64,000 nucleotides of DNA from Emiliania huxleyi CCMP1516. Its lineage: Eukaryota; Haptophyta; Isochrysidales; Noelaerhabdaceae. Made by a program: the position numbers and the translations under genes. This document shows, one piece after another, positions 52,301 to 62,600 of this stretch. The stretch is taken from assembly GCF_000372725.1 (NCBI RefSeq), contig NW_005200169.1:62252-126251 (forward strand), given 5' to 3'. Under the pieces are notes generated by a model. That model was not told where the DNA came from and made no database searches. It was given only the letters and a program-made list of their open reading frames with translations. Each line of letters begins with the position of its first letter. The first letter of the stretch is position 1.

Positions 52301-52921
52301 GGCGGTGCCGCACCCCCACACCAACGTGCGGCTGCGAGCCCACCCCCGTGCGCCGTGCCCCCGTCGCCCTCAGGCTCGCCGGCTCTGGCGGCAGCCCCGG
52401 GCCGCGAGACGGCACGGCTTGCCTCGTGATGCGCTCTCGGGCGCGAAATGGGCTGGTTTGCCCTGGGGAGCGGTGCACGCTGCTCGCGGCCCGCGGCTAG
52501 TAGCTTCCCATAGGCTCTTTGCGCGCCTGCTCGCATTCCCAGTGGGGTGACTCGCGCTGTACTAGAGATACGGTATCCCTGAGAGCGCAGGGGGTGTCAT
52601 GAGATCGTTCGGCTGATTGTGATTTGTTGGAGAGAGCGCCGCGTGCCCGCGAGAGGCTGTAGGCAGAGTAGGCGCCAATTGGTAGGCGCTCGCTCGCGCG
52701 GCGGGTTGCTCACGTCTCTCTCAGCCGGTCTCGCGCTCTCGGCGTGGGTCTCTGTCGTGTTCACTCTCCTGTTCGATGACACATGAGTTGTTAAACTTGG
52801 CGGTTAGCAAGGAGCTTTTTTTACACACATATCAAAAACGAATAAATCAAAATCAGACACACACAACTCAAAAGAGACCTGTGGTAAAGAGTCCCGCGCC
52901 GGCCACGCGTACCCACCTTGG

Positions 52922-53626
52922 TCAGGCGGCTGGGCTCCCCTGCTTTGTTCCCATGCTCATCTTGCTGTGGAAGAAGTCGGGGATGCACGCGCCGCAGGTG
53001 ATCTTTAGGCAAGGGCAGCAGCAGCGTGAGCAGCAGCTATAGCATCCCAGGCAGCAGCAGCTGTACCCCGACTGCTGCCGCGCCTCGGTTAGCGCCTGCC
53101 GATCGCCGGCTGGCGCAAGCATGAGCTGGCACTCAGCGCCGAACCGCGCGTAAGTAAGTTTGACCAGCGCCGACTCCGGAATCGCCTCGAAGCGGGTTGA
53201 TGTGCCCTTGCCGAGCTTGCCGACAACTGAGACGTGCTCCGGAGAGATGCGCTGCACAGTGTCGTACGAGACGCCAGCCACGGGCGTGCCGTACGACACC
53301 ATCACCGGGAGATCCTCCGGCTCGCTCAGGATCTGCACGCGGCTGGTCCAAAGCACGTTGCACCACGTCAAGCAGTCCACCAACGACCCCGAAACCTTGC
53401 TCCCGGACGGAGTGAGGCCGCCCCGGCTCCCGCCCGTGTATTTGTACGGAACGGCGATGTGGGCAGTCTGCAGGCGTCCGAGCACGTCCCCGTCCCGCGC
53501 CATGCACTGCGGCTCTGGCTGCATGCCCTCGGCGCTCACCGCACTCACTCGCCCTGACTGCGGCTCTGGCTGCATGCCCTCGGCGCTCACAGGAGATGGC
53601 GCACTCACTCGCCTTGAGCGCGCCAT
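52922..53626 (-). CDS. Unknown 234-aa protein with Cys-rich C-terminus
   Basis: ATG at 53626, no introns. The N-terminus contains two copies of SAEGMQPEPQ. The centre (HIAVPYKYTGGSRGGLTPSG, CLTWCNVLWTSRVQIL, VMVSYGTPVAGVSYDTVQRI, FGAECQLMLAP) reads like a beta-rich domain. Near the end is CCCLGCYSCCSRCCCPCLKI, a cysteine cluster of the kind that can be palmitoylated or bind metal, followed by TCGACIPDFFHSK. No family recognised. Flanks are AT-richer non-coding DNA. Confidence 0.6.
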   Translation of the reverse strand: MARSRRVSAPSPVSAEGMQPEPQSGRVSAVSAEGMQPEPQCMARDGDVLGRLQTAHIAVPYKYTGGSRGGLTPSGSKVSGSLVDCLTWCNVLWTSRVQILSEPEDLPVMVSYGTPVAGVSYDTVQRISPEHVSVVGKLGKGTSTRFEAIPESALVKLTYARFGAECQLMLAPAGDRQALTEARQQSGYSCCCLGCYSCCSRCCCPCLKITCGACIPDFFHSKMSMGTKQGSPAA

Positions 53627-54173
53627 TTCCTTGGCAACGGGCGCATCTATTTCTTTTGCATTTTTTATTTTTACCTACATTCCGTAGGAGGACTCTGCAT
53701 TTTTTATTTTTATGCTCTTACGTACATTCGGGTAGGAGGACGCTGCTGACAGGGTTTGCGACGTAACCGCTTTTTAGTTGAGCTCTTTCAAGTTGAAGAG
53801 AAGAGTCTCTCTCTCTTCAAGTTGAAAAGAAAAAAATTGGGAGCGAGGGGGCGGAAGTGTTCAGTGCGGTAGATGGTGAGCTCGGGGCGCGTGAGCCGGA
53901 CTTGTGAGCCGGACCACCCCCGGTCTTAACCTGCGTTGTTGAGCCAGGACTCAACATACCCGGGCTTTCCTTCCCGCACTGTCACTCCCCTTTCTCCCGG
54001 CCGGGGTGGGGCGGGGCGCGCGCGGGTGGCGGCGGGTGTGCGGGATGTCTGTGGGCCCGAGAGCGATATGCCATGTCCGCCTTGCTTTGTTTCCAAACAT
54101 CGAAGGCTAAGCTCGAAAGAAAAAATCTCCCCGCCTGCGGCCACCGACTCCGCTCCGGCCCAAGGCGAACGGG

Positions 54174-54993
54174 ATGACAGACGACGAGCCCTGCTGCCGC
54201 ATTTGCTTTGACACGGCCGACTCCTCCGCCAACCCGCTTTTCCGGCCCTGCCACTGTGCGGGCACTTCCGCTTGGGTGCACGTAGAGTGCCTCGACACGT
54301 GGAGGCGGACGAGCGTCAACAAGCGCTCCTTCTACGAGTGCGACGCCTGCAAATTCAAGTACAAGTTTGGCGCGCGCGTCGGCGACCAGATTTTCGTTGC
54401 GAGGCTGCTGTCGACTGCGGGCGCCATCCATGCCCTCGCCCTCTGTGCCCTCGCCAGCGTCATTTTTGTCGCCGGCTTTGTCGGCAAGCTCTTCGACTCC
54501 TCGCTCACTTGGTGGGACGTCCTCCGCTGCTTCAACGCCCACCACCTGATGAGCGGCGCCGCCGCCACAGGCACACGCTCCTCGGCGACCGCCTCGCTCG
54601 CCCCCCTCTCTTGCCGTCACCCGGCCGGCGGTGGCCGTAGGCCTCGGGTCGCTGATTGGGTGGGCCTCTTCGGCGCTCGGGCTGACGGGGATGCACCACG
54701 CGCGCTTCGTCGTCGGAGACTGGTTCGGCCCCGGCACCCTTCGTGGCGCGGACCGCGACAACGCCTTTGGCCACGTGGTCGCTCTGGTCGCCATCGCGGC
54801 TGGGCTCTGCATCGCCTTCTACTGGATCTACTCGAGCCTCGAGGCGTGGGCGAGGCGGACGGCGCGGCACGCGCAGCACATCGTGCTCGACGTGCAAGGA
54901 GGCCGCCCGCCGCGGCGCGCGGAGCCAGCGCCTTCCCCGCCGCAGCAGCCACCAGATCCGCCGTCGGCAACGCAGTTCCAGCCAGTTGACTGA
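54174..54993 (+). CDS. RING-CH (MARCH-type) membrane E3 ubiquitin ligase
   Basis: Two exons, 54174-54555 and 54641-54993, joined by a GC-AG intron. The N-terminal RINGv finger is complete: CCRICFDTADS, then RPCHCAGTSAWVHVECLDTW and CDACKFKYKFG (C4HC3 order). Two to four hydrophobic spans follow (IHALALCALASVIFVAGFVG, GSLIGWASSALGLTG, HVVALVAIAAGLCIAFYWIY), then a Pro-rich C-terminus. This matches MARCH proteins, which ubiquitinate membrane proteins in the secretory and endocytic system. About 245 aa, normal length. Target unknown. Confidence 0.88.
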
Positions 54994-55775
54994 CGCAATT
55001 CCCGCCAGCGCCGCCCGTTTAGCCGGGGCGTGCACACGCCTGTCTGACGCCTGTCCGAGAGGCCGTCGGCCGAGGGCACAGCGCGCAGAGAGCCCGCATC
55101 TCAGCACTCAGGCGCTCTGCCAGGGCAGCGCGAGTCGGCACGCGCGCACCCGATCATGTTCCGCCCTCCCGCTGATCTACCCGCCATGATTTTGTGATTA
55201 TCGTTAGGTGGTCACCCATATCCCCCCGCTCTCAGTAGAGCATTTTGTCGTTTTTGGTACTCTATTCATACGCGCTACAGATTACTCCTCACTCTCCTCA
55301 CCGCTCACGTTTGTCCATAAATAAATAAAAGTTAAAACGGACGCACCAAACAAGGGCGAGAAGGGGTGGCGTGGGAGAAGGACAGGGTCCCCACCTGCAC
55401 GAGCAGGATCTTGGAAGGACGATCAGGGACACCGGGGAACGGGAGCGGGGAGCGCATCGCGACACGGAGGGGGGCTGGGCAGGGTTCACCCACGTTTGTT
55501 TGAAAGAAAGAAAACAGACGCAAATGAAAAAGAAAGAAAGAAAACAGACAACCCAAGGGAGGGATGGGAGGACGGCACGCCGCCACCTGAGGGAGGACAT
55601 CGTTTTTTCTTTTTTAAGTTCGCAGCCACACTTCTTCCGGCACTTCTTCTCTCATGTTGTTGTGAGCTGTGAAGGTCGGCCCGCAAATATTCGCTCGGTG
55701 GAAACAATTCCTCTTGTTTTCTTTTGGACGACGCCTGCAGGCGCGCTGGACAGCAAACTCTTCCAGCCGCCGCTT
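54994..55775. other. Intergenic/5' region
   Basis: No gene seen. Purine-rich GAAA repeats at 55500-55550 (AAAGAAAGAAAACAGAC, nearly the inverse of the CTTT tract near 47.15 kb, with GGTTGTCTGTTTTC in common) suggest a small dispersed repeat. Confidence 0.4.
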
Positions 55776-56015
55776 ATGAAGGTCGCTGTCGCCTTGCCAC
55801 TCGCCGTCCTGTGGGTCACGGCGACGCTGGCCTGCTCCGCCTACCTCGTCAGCGGCACCTGGTCCAAGACATCGCGCGTCCAAGAGCAGATCCTTCCCGC
55901 AAGCCCCGACCCGCCGCACCCAAAGCCGCCCGGCGGCGGCGGCCACAGCGCAGCAGCCACCGCCGCAGGCAGCGCAGCAGTGCCGGTGGTGGAGCGCACT
56001 TTGCCGCCACCACCA

Positions 56016-56068
<53 letters not shown>

Positions 56069-59000
56069 CAGCGCCTCGCCGCCGCCGCCGCCATCGCCAT
56101 CGCCGAGCGCCTCGCCCGGCACGTCTCCAATGGTGGGCTGCAAGCGGCAGGTGCCGCTGCCGCAGGTGGGCAAGCCCTTTCCGGCGAGCGCCTACGATGG
56201 CAAGTTCGTCGTCGGCCGCCGCCTCCCGCCCGGCGCGAGCGCCGACACTGTCCGTCTGCTCGTCAAGTCGCTGCTCGGGCTCGGCGCACTGCTCGGTAGG
56301 AGTGTCATCCTCCCGCCAGAGCTGTGCGACTGCTCGATCCCGGCGGACGGCTCGCCGCCCAGCTGCACCGGCGACGGCCCACCCCCCTTCGACTGCCCTC
56401 TCGCCATCCCTCTCGACACGGCAGCCTGGGCGACAACTAGCTCGCTTCCGGCAAAGGCGACGGAGGCCCGAGATGAGCGCGAGATGAGCGCGAGATGAGC
56501 GCGAGATGAGAGCGAGATGAGAGCGAGCGTGCGGCACAGCACTCGCCCCGCGACTCACGCCCCGCCCCCACCAGCCACTGCTGCACACAAGTGGGCCGGG
56601 AGAGCCCGGCTGCACCTCGGCTGCACCTCGGCCGCACCTCGCCTGCACCTCGGCCGCACCTCGGCCGCACCTCAGCTGCACCTCGCCTGCACCTCGGCCG
56701 CACCTCGGCCGCACCTCGGCCGCACCTCGGCTGCACCCTCGCTGCGGCAACGGCGGTGCAGCTGCCTCGAGAGGGGCGAGCCTCGCGGACCTCCAGCTCG
56801 CCTCTTCTCGAAGGTGGTGCCTGCTCGCTTCCTCACGGGCGAGCTGCCCGCCGACTTTGTTGCGTCGCACGTGCGTGTGCTGCTGCCGGCGGGGATGGAC
56901 GACACCGAGAACAACTACGCGCTGCGGGGCTACAAGGAGACGCGCTCGCTCGAGGCGGGGCCAGGCGGAGGAGTGTGGCGGGGAGGTGGACTGCACTGCT
57001 ACTAGGACACGCGCTGGCTCGAGGTGGACCAGGCGGAGAAGGCCTTCTGTGGCTGGGATACCCGCATGCCGGGCAACGCCGAGCGGCAGGCGAGCTTCGT
57101 CCGAGCGGCCGACGCGCTGCTCGCGGTGGCGGGCGGCGGCGCTGCGGCGATGCACCATTGCACGCACTACCGGGGCGGGCAGGGGGAGGTGCTGCAGTTC
57201 ACGAACCTCGGCCAGTCGTGCGAGCGGCACGAGGTGCTAGCGAGCCGCGAGCGGCTGCCCGCGGAGGTGCAGGCTCTCCCCGCCGGCTCCGACCTGATGG
57301 TGACCTTCGCCACCGGCTCCGTCTCGACGATGGCTCGCAACTGGGCGAGGACGACGCGTGCGGCCGGCGTCGACGCGATCCTGATCGGCGCGCTCGACGG
57401 CGAGATGATGGAGGCGTGCGGCGCGCACAAGCTGCCTTGCATCCTCATCGAGGGCGGGGACGTGTCGGCGGCGCTCAAGCAGCGCGCGACCGGCAACGTG
57501 CGGTCGGACCCGAAGCTGTACCCGAAGATGAGCGTGCTCAAGGTGGGCTTCTACCGCGAGCTGCTCTCCTTCGGCTACAACGTGTGGGCGTGCGACGCCG
57601 ACGCCGTCTTCATGCATGACCCGCGCCCGCTGATGGCGGAGCGCAACTATGCCCTCGCAGACATCGCCATCGCCACCGACTGCATCGATATCCCCCTCGA
57701 CTCTCGCTCGCCGCTGATGCACTGCGACTTCAACACCGGGCTCGTCTACCTGCGCTCCAAGCCAAACACGATCGAGTTCGCCGAGCTGTGGCGAGAGACG
57801 CCCGGCCACGAAGGTGCACTCACCCTCCTCCTGGCTTGTCAGGTTCGCGGAGCTGTGGCGAGAGACGGTCGCCAACGCAAAGGAGCACCGCATCAGAGAC
57901 CAGGCCGCCTTCAACATGCTCACAAAGGTGCGCCCGCCCACGCCGCTGAGCATTGAGGGCAGCCGCGTCGAGCGACTCTTCTCCGTCACCGCCGGCGCCG
58001 ACGGGGCCGACTTTCGGCTCGCGGTGCTGCCTCTCTCGCGCTTCCTCAACGGGCGCACACTTGCCGGAGGGCAGCGGCGGGGCTGGACACGATGGGGGCG
58101 AGCCCGCGGTCTTCTGCTCACCATAGGCACACCTACTTCGTGCAGCACGCGCACACGCTGCCCGGCGCCCCCTCGCCCATGTCGGTGCACATGACGTACC
58201 AGTTCGCCGAAGGGCACTCCTTCGCGTACGGCAAGCGGCAGCGGCTGAGAGAGCACGGCCTCTGGCTCGTCGACCCGGACGAGTACTTCAACGGCAAGTA
58301 CGTGACCGCCTCGGCCGAGCACGCCACGCTGCCGCGCAAGGAGATGGGCGAGCGGGTCGACTCGCGCGACGCGGTGAAGTGCCATCTGGAGGAGGCGAGA
58401 CGCTTCCAGGACACGTCCTAGACATGTCCGAGACATGTCCCACAGGTCAAGTACCACCTGGAGGAGGCGAGGCACCGCACGAACGTGATCCGCGCGCTGC
58501 TCGGCATCGGAAAGGCGCTCGGGCGGGAGGTGATCCTGCCGCGGATGCTTTGCTACTGCGACTTCATGTGGAAGGAGAGCCGCGCCGCTGCCGCGTCGGG
58601 CCTTCCTTTCACAGCCATTCACCGGCACCCGCATGATTCGCAGGAGATGCGCAACTGCCGCGTCGGGGGGGCGGAGACGATGCGGCTGCCGTTCGACTGC
58701 CCGATGGACCACGTGCTCAACACGCCGAGCTTCTTCGGCGACTTCCACAAGAACGGGACCGAGGGGCGCACCGCGCTCGGCGTGGGCGTGCGCGAGCCAA
58801 ACTTTCTGCTCAACCCGCGCGTGCCTGCGGCGGTGCGAGAGTCGGTGGCCAAGGCCGCGCTCGGCAAGGGGCTCAACGACGCGCAGATCTCGCAGGCGCT
58901 CGCCCCGCACGCGGCCGCGTCGATCATCGAGATTGACGACGTGGTTGGCACGTTTTGCGGGTTCGCCGACGGGGCGGCGAACCGCGAGTTTGCGGAGCGC

Positions 59001-59174
59001 ACGAAGCAGATGCTCACCTACAAGCGCACCCCCTTCTGCATGATGGAGGGCTCCGACAACGCGCCGCTCTTCTCGCAGTGCTGCTCGCCGCGCAAGCCGG
59101 GCGACAAGTTCTTCCCGTGCATCCACGGCTTCGACGACCCGGACCCGCTGCCCGCGTGTGCCGCCGGCCGATGA
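55776..59174 (+). CDS. GT77-like nucleotide-sugar glycosyltransferase (RRA/XEG113 group)
   Basis: Type II Golgi-type glycosyltransferase. Exons 55776-56456, 56814-56936, 57006-57775, 57843-58052, 58127-58373 and 58446-59174 all keep phase. The N-terminus MKVAVALPLAVLWVTATLAC is a signal anchor, then a Pro-rich stem. The catalytic domain has LIEGGDVSAAL, VGFYRELLSFGYNVWACDAD with the DAD (DxD) metal site, FMHDPRPLM, CDFNTGLVYLRSK, RDQAAFNMLT, FLNGHTYFVQHAH and MTYQFAEGHSFAYGKRQRLR, as in plant hydroxyproline/arabinosyl GT77 enzymes. The C-terminal module (LLGIGKALGREVILPRMLCY, RLPFDCPMDHVL) is duplicated in exon 1 (LLGLGALLGRSVILPPELCD, PFDCPLAIPLD). The donor sugar is not determinable. Introns show GC, GA and GT donors with long direct repeats. 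Confidence 0.85.
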
Positions 59175-59654
59175 GGCATCGCCGCCGCCGGCATACCAGC
59201 GCGCCGCGCCGCCCTCGCGCCTCCCGTCGTGCCACGCCGCCTCCACCGACGCCCCGCTGCGTGCACAACATTGCCTCTGGCCCAGGCTCTTCTCAGACCA
59301 CTTCTGGCCCACTTGTGCGCTCTCTGATCCGCTCTCTCTCTCTGATGACTTTGATCCATTGCCAATGGTTCCGCACCGTTTGTCGCACCAATGTGAACAC
59401 CTTTGATTACTTGAAGATTGTGGTCTGACATGAGCGTTCACCAAAAAGCAAGCGCACATCTACATGCCGAGGGCGAGAGAGATGTGCATGGGAGAGTAAA
59501 GTACGGAGTAGAGATGTCAAAAACAGTAAAAAAGTCTAAAGAGAACAGAGCAAAAAGAGACTCCCTGCGACGGCCCGGGGCCCCGGCCCCCCGTCCTCCC
59601 GTTGCAGCGTTACTGTATAGGGTCCCCGCGCCCGGACCAGACGCGCCGCGTCTC
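59175..59654. other. Convergent 3' intergenic region
   Basis: 480 bp between the stops of the GT77-like gene (+) and the SNF2 gene (-). No ORF with protein character. An A-rich patch (59515-59560) may contain 3'-end signals. Confidence 0.4.
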
Positions 59655-62600
59655 TCACCACCTCCAAGTGCCCTTCGTCCATTTCCACGCCGGCCGGAGC
59701 TGTGCCGGCTCGACGTCGTGCACCGCGCCGTACCCCACCGCCTCCACCCGCAGCTTGCCGCCGCCGAGCCGCTTGCGCAGCACCACGTCCCACCAGCCGT
59801 CCAAGTACCGCAGCTCCAACCGCGCGCCGCGCTTGACGCTCGAGAGGAAGCCTTCGGGCGGCGGCGGCGGCAGCGGGCGCAAGTGCTTGAGCTGCACCGC
59901 CGCCTGCGCCTGCGCGCCGTCCTCCGCCCGCAGCTCGTCGTGCCTAATTCATCCAGCCGCACTCACTTCAGTGCACTGATGAATCCGTCCTCCGCGCCCG
60001 CAGCCCGTCGTGCCGGAAGCTCGCGACTTTTCCGTCCACGTGCATTGCCACGCCCGAGTAGTAGCTGCCGCGCGCGCCTACAGGACGGCTGCGAGGCTCA
60101 GGGGGCGCCCCGCCCTCGCTCGAGCAGCTCCTGCTTTCGTGCGGCCCTCGAGCGGCGACGCGTACTCGACCTGCATGCCGGGCAGCACCTTCTTGGGCGC
60201 CGGCTGGCTGCTGCGCGCCGCGGCGGCGCTCGTCGCCGGCTCCTCCTCGTCGTCCTCCTCCTCCCCCTCCTCGTCCTCGCCCTCATCCTCGCCCTCCTCC
60301 TCCTCGCCCTCCTCCCCCCCCCCCTCCTCGAGGGAGCGGCGCGTCTCGGCAGCCTCGTGCTCGAGCACCTACTCACGCCTCGAGCCGTCAAGAGGCGCGG
60401 CTCACACTCACGCCCGGCCGGCCTCGCTCGAGCGCACCAGCCCACGGCACCCTTCCGAGCAGAGCACGAAGGCGGCCTGCCGCACCGCGCCGTACCCGAG
60501 CCGCACGAACCGCTCGTTTTCGGCGCCGACCATCTCTGCGTCGAGCGGGAGGTGGTCCTCGCAGAAGGCCTAATTAACTCTTGATTAACTCTTAATTAGC
60601 TCTTAATAATTAGCGGGAGGTGGTCCTCGCAAAAGGCCTTCGGGCACTCGCTGCAGCGGAAGAGGAGCCCTCCGGCGGCGTGCGCCTTGCGCTGGCACAA
60701 GTGGCACTTGTGGTGCGGGCAGGACCACGTCTGGCCGAGCGTCGACACGTCGCCGATGCCGGCGCACGCCAGGTGCATCGAGACCGGGCAGTGGTCGCAC
60801 ATGATCAGGTCGCCGCCGGGCAGAAAGCAGTGCTGGCAGATGGACGAGTTCTCAAAGTCGCGGCCGGCGACGCGGCGCTGCACCTTCCGCTCGCCGCCGC
60901 GGTCGGCGCGCCCGCCGAGCTCGGCGTCGAAGACCGACTTCTCGCCCTCCTCGAGCGTGTAGTTGTTGATCTTGAGCACGAGGTCGCCCGTCTCCTCCGA
61001 CTTGATGAAGCGCGACGTCCGCTCGCGCTGCGAGCGGCCGAGCGCCTCGACGGCCGACTCGAGGTCGACCGGCGCGCCGCCGCCGCCGCCGTCCGCCTCC
61101 ATCTCCTCGGTGGTGCCTACAGGGCGGTTCCAGGAAAGGTCTAGGAAAGGTCTAGGAAGGTCCTTGCCTCCAGCTCCTCGCTGGTGCCGAGCGCGGCGGA
61201 CGCGGCCGCCGCGTCCATCCCTCCGCCGCCCGAGCCGGAAGCCTGCCCCGCGTCGAGCGGCCGCCGCCCGCCGATGCCGACCGTCACTTGCGGCTGCCTC
61301 GCGGCGGCGCCTCTGGCGACCTCGTCGAGCATCGCGCGCACGAGCGGCGGAGTGACGCCCGTCTCGCCCTCCTGCTGCGCCGCGAGCGCGCCCGCGACGC
61401 CGAACTGCAGCATGTGGATCACCTCTGCGCGCGACACCTTTGACGAAGCTGGCGCGGCGTGCGTCTCTCCCGCCTCGCCCGCAGGCACGTCGGCGGCCGT
61501 CTCGCCGGCGCCCGCCATCGTCTGCTGCATCAGGTAGAGCTTGTCGCGCGCGCGGCGAACGATGCGCTCCTCGACCGTGCCGTGCGTGATGAGCCGGAAG
61601 ACAGTGACCGGCCTGCAGGGGAAGGGTGGGCGAGTCCGGATGAGGGCATCCTTGAGGAGGCGACTGGCGGAAGACAGCGGAGAGCGGGGGGCGGGGCTGT
61701 GGCGGAGAGACGGGCGGGCGGGCGGGCGGGCGGGCGGGTGGGGCAGTGCGGGGAGACGGGGAGTGGCGTGACGGGGAGGAGGAGAGGCGGGGAAGCGGAG
61801 AGGCGAGGCGGGAGGGAGGAGGGAGGGAGCAAGGGAGAGAGGGAGAGGGGGAGAGGAGGGAGAGGGGGAGAGGGGAGAGGAGAAAGAGGAGGGAGAGGAG
61901 GGAGAGGAGGGAGAGGAGGGAGAGGAGGGAGAGGGGAGAGGAGGGAGAGGAGGGAGAAGGGGGAGGAGGAGGGAGGGGGGAGAGGGAGGAGGGGGGAGGA
62001 GGGAGGGAGGTGGGCCTGGTCTGCCCGATCCGGTGCACGCGGTCCATCGCCTGCAGGTCGGCCTACAGGAGGAAGGCTCCAGGAAGGGTCTGGGAGAGGT
62101 GGAGGGAGTGGCCCGTCGCATGCTCGCCGGGGCATGCCTGCGGGTTGAAGTCCGAGTCGTACAGCACGACGGTGTCGGCCGAGGTGAGCGTGATGCCGAG
62201 CCCGCCCGCGCGCGTAGAGCAGAGGAAGACGGAGAGCTTGGAGGAGGGCGCGTTGAACGCCTTGATGTCGATGGCGCGCTGCACGCGGTTTGTCGAGCCG
62301 TCGAGGCGCGCGAAGAGCGTGCCTCGCGCCTTGAGGAACTCCTCGATGAGGTCGAGCATCGACGTCCAGCCAGAGAAGAGGACGACGCGGTGGCCCTGCG
62401 GCAGCAGCTCGTCGAGCAGGCCGTTGAGCGTCGCGAGCTTGCCCGAAGAGGAGACCAGGTCCTCGCCGCACTTGGAGGCGACCTCGCCCATCCACGAGCC
62501 GAACAGCTGCGGGTGCGAGCAGCACTTGCGCAGCGACAGGAGCAGCGACTGCATCGCCGTCCAGTCCTTGCTCACGGCGCCCGACTCCTCGCGCCCCTCC

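Noticed and set aside
57237..59459. 740-aa minus-strand ORF opposite the GT77-like gene
   Set aside because: Antisense of a clearly conserved glycosyltransferase in GC-rich DNA; composition (Arg, Val, Glu, His) is a typical shadow and no domain is visible.
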